Origin: Lysinibacillus louembei
GTDB lineage: Bacteria; Bacillota; Bacilli; Bacillales_A; Planococcaceae
DNA: 64,000 bases
Reading direction: 5' to 3'
Assembly (NCBI RefSeq): GCF_033880585.1
Contig: NZ_CP137624.1
Coordinates: forward strand, 3,631,501-3,695,500
A program made the translations under genes and the position numbers. The notes under the pieces are model-generated. The model was not told the DNA's origin. It did not search any database and saw only the letters and a list, made by a program, of their open reading frames with translations. The stretch's first letter is position 1. Each line of letters starts with the position of its first letter. Of this stretch, positions 63,870-64,000 are shown piece by piece.

Positions 63870-64000
63870 TCAGCCTTTATTACTTAGCTTTTGAACAGCA
63901 CTGCAAATTGCGTATTTTACATGCTCATAGGTTAAACCACCTTGTACAAAGGCGGTATACGGTGGGCGAATCGGGCCATCTGCTGTTAATTCAATGCTGG
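63870..64000 (-). CDS. ynbB: YnbB-like PLP-dependent enzyme, C-terminal end
   Basis: Only the last 43 codons lie inside the window. They read SIELTADGPIRPPYTAFVQG, then GLTYEHVKYAICSAVQKLSNKG, matching the end of YnbB/aluminium-resistance proteins of the cystathionine beta-lyase superfamily. ynbB precedes glnR in Bacillus. The PLP-binding lysine and the rest of the fold lie beyond the right edge. Confidence 0.78.
   Translation of the reverse strand, partial: SIELTADGPIRPPYTAFVQGGLTYEHVKYAICSAVQKLSNKG

Overview
The window looks like chromosome of a low-GC, spore-forming Bacillales bacterium, most likely Lysinibacillus or a close relative. The genus is inferred from gene order and protein character; no search was run. 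The housekeeping blocks have Bacillus-type order: fur-xerD-deoB-pdp with spoIIM and nudF beside it, lexA divergent from yneA-yneB-ynzC followed by tkt, and ynbB-glnR-glnA.

Positions 1-32.9 kb hold a phage-derived block, all on the + strand. It opens with the C-terminal three quarters of a YonO-type single-chain RNA polymerase (DxDGD motif, C-terminal zinc ribbon) and an HU-like protein, the same pair and order as yonO-yonN of SP-beta. A complete siphophage-type tail programme follows: major tail protein, chaperone, a 1929-residue tape measure with a built-in M23 peptidase, a split distal tail protein, a Tal-like tip protein, a PAAR-like protein, fibres, a row of lectin-like (LamG/discoidin) proteins and a lysis cassette. 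No terminase, portal, protease, capsid or connector gene lies between the polymerase/HU pair and the tail genes. An identical 18-bp A+T-rich element stands directly before the HU gene and before the tail operon, and is a good candidate promoter for the polymerase. The block therefore reads as a possible headless tail particle (F-type tailocin-like) run by its own RNA polymerase. The missing left flank is the main caveat.

Positions 32.9-42.9 kb carry core genes, mostly on the - strand: pdp, deoB, xerD, fur, a spoIIM-like gene, nudF, then an aldo/keto reductase and a VanZ-like gene on +, a DUF3886 (YqkK-like) gene, a NERD-domain gene and yneF. An IS3-family element has landed in the loop of the terminator hairpin at the 3' end of the VanZ-like gene, leaving the two 15-bp stem arms about 1.5 kb apart. 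A five-unit, 21-bp tandem array and a multi-hairpin intergenic element flank the NERD gene.

Positions 43-49.1 kb hold a cell-envelope stress module (liaI-liaH, terminator plus a perfect 23-bp palindrome, liaF-liaS-liaR), an unrecognised gene, and a double-MerR regulator divergent from a VOC-fold gene. Positions 49.3-64 kb return to core genes: tkt, ynzC, yneB, yneA, lexA with SOS boxes, a class I glutamine amidotransferase-like hydrolase, a prepilin peptidase, a DUF2339 membrane protein, a deoxyribonucleotidase, an AlkD-like protein, a TauE-type permease, two DUF4183 proteins, glnA-glnR with a GlnR box, and the end of ynbB. Most transcription units end in clear hairpin terminators. No tRNA, rRNA or CRISPR array was seen.
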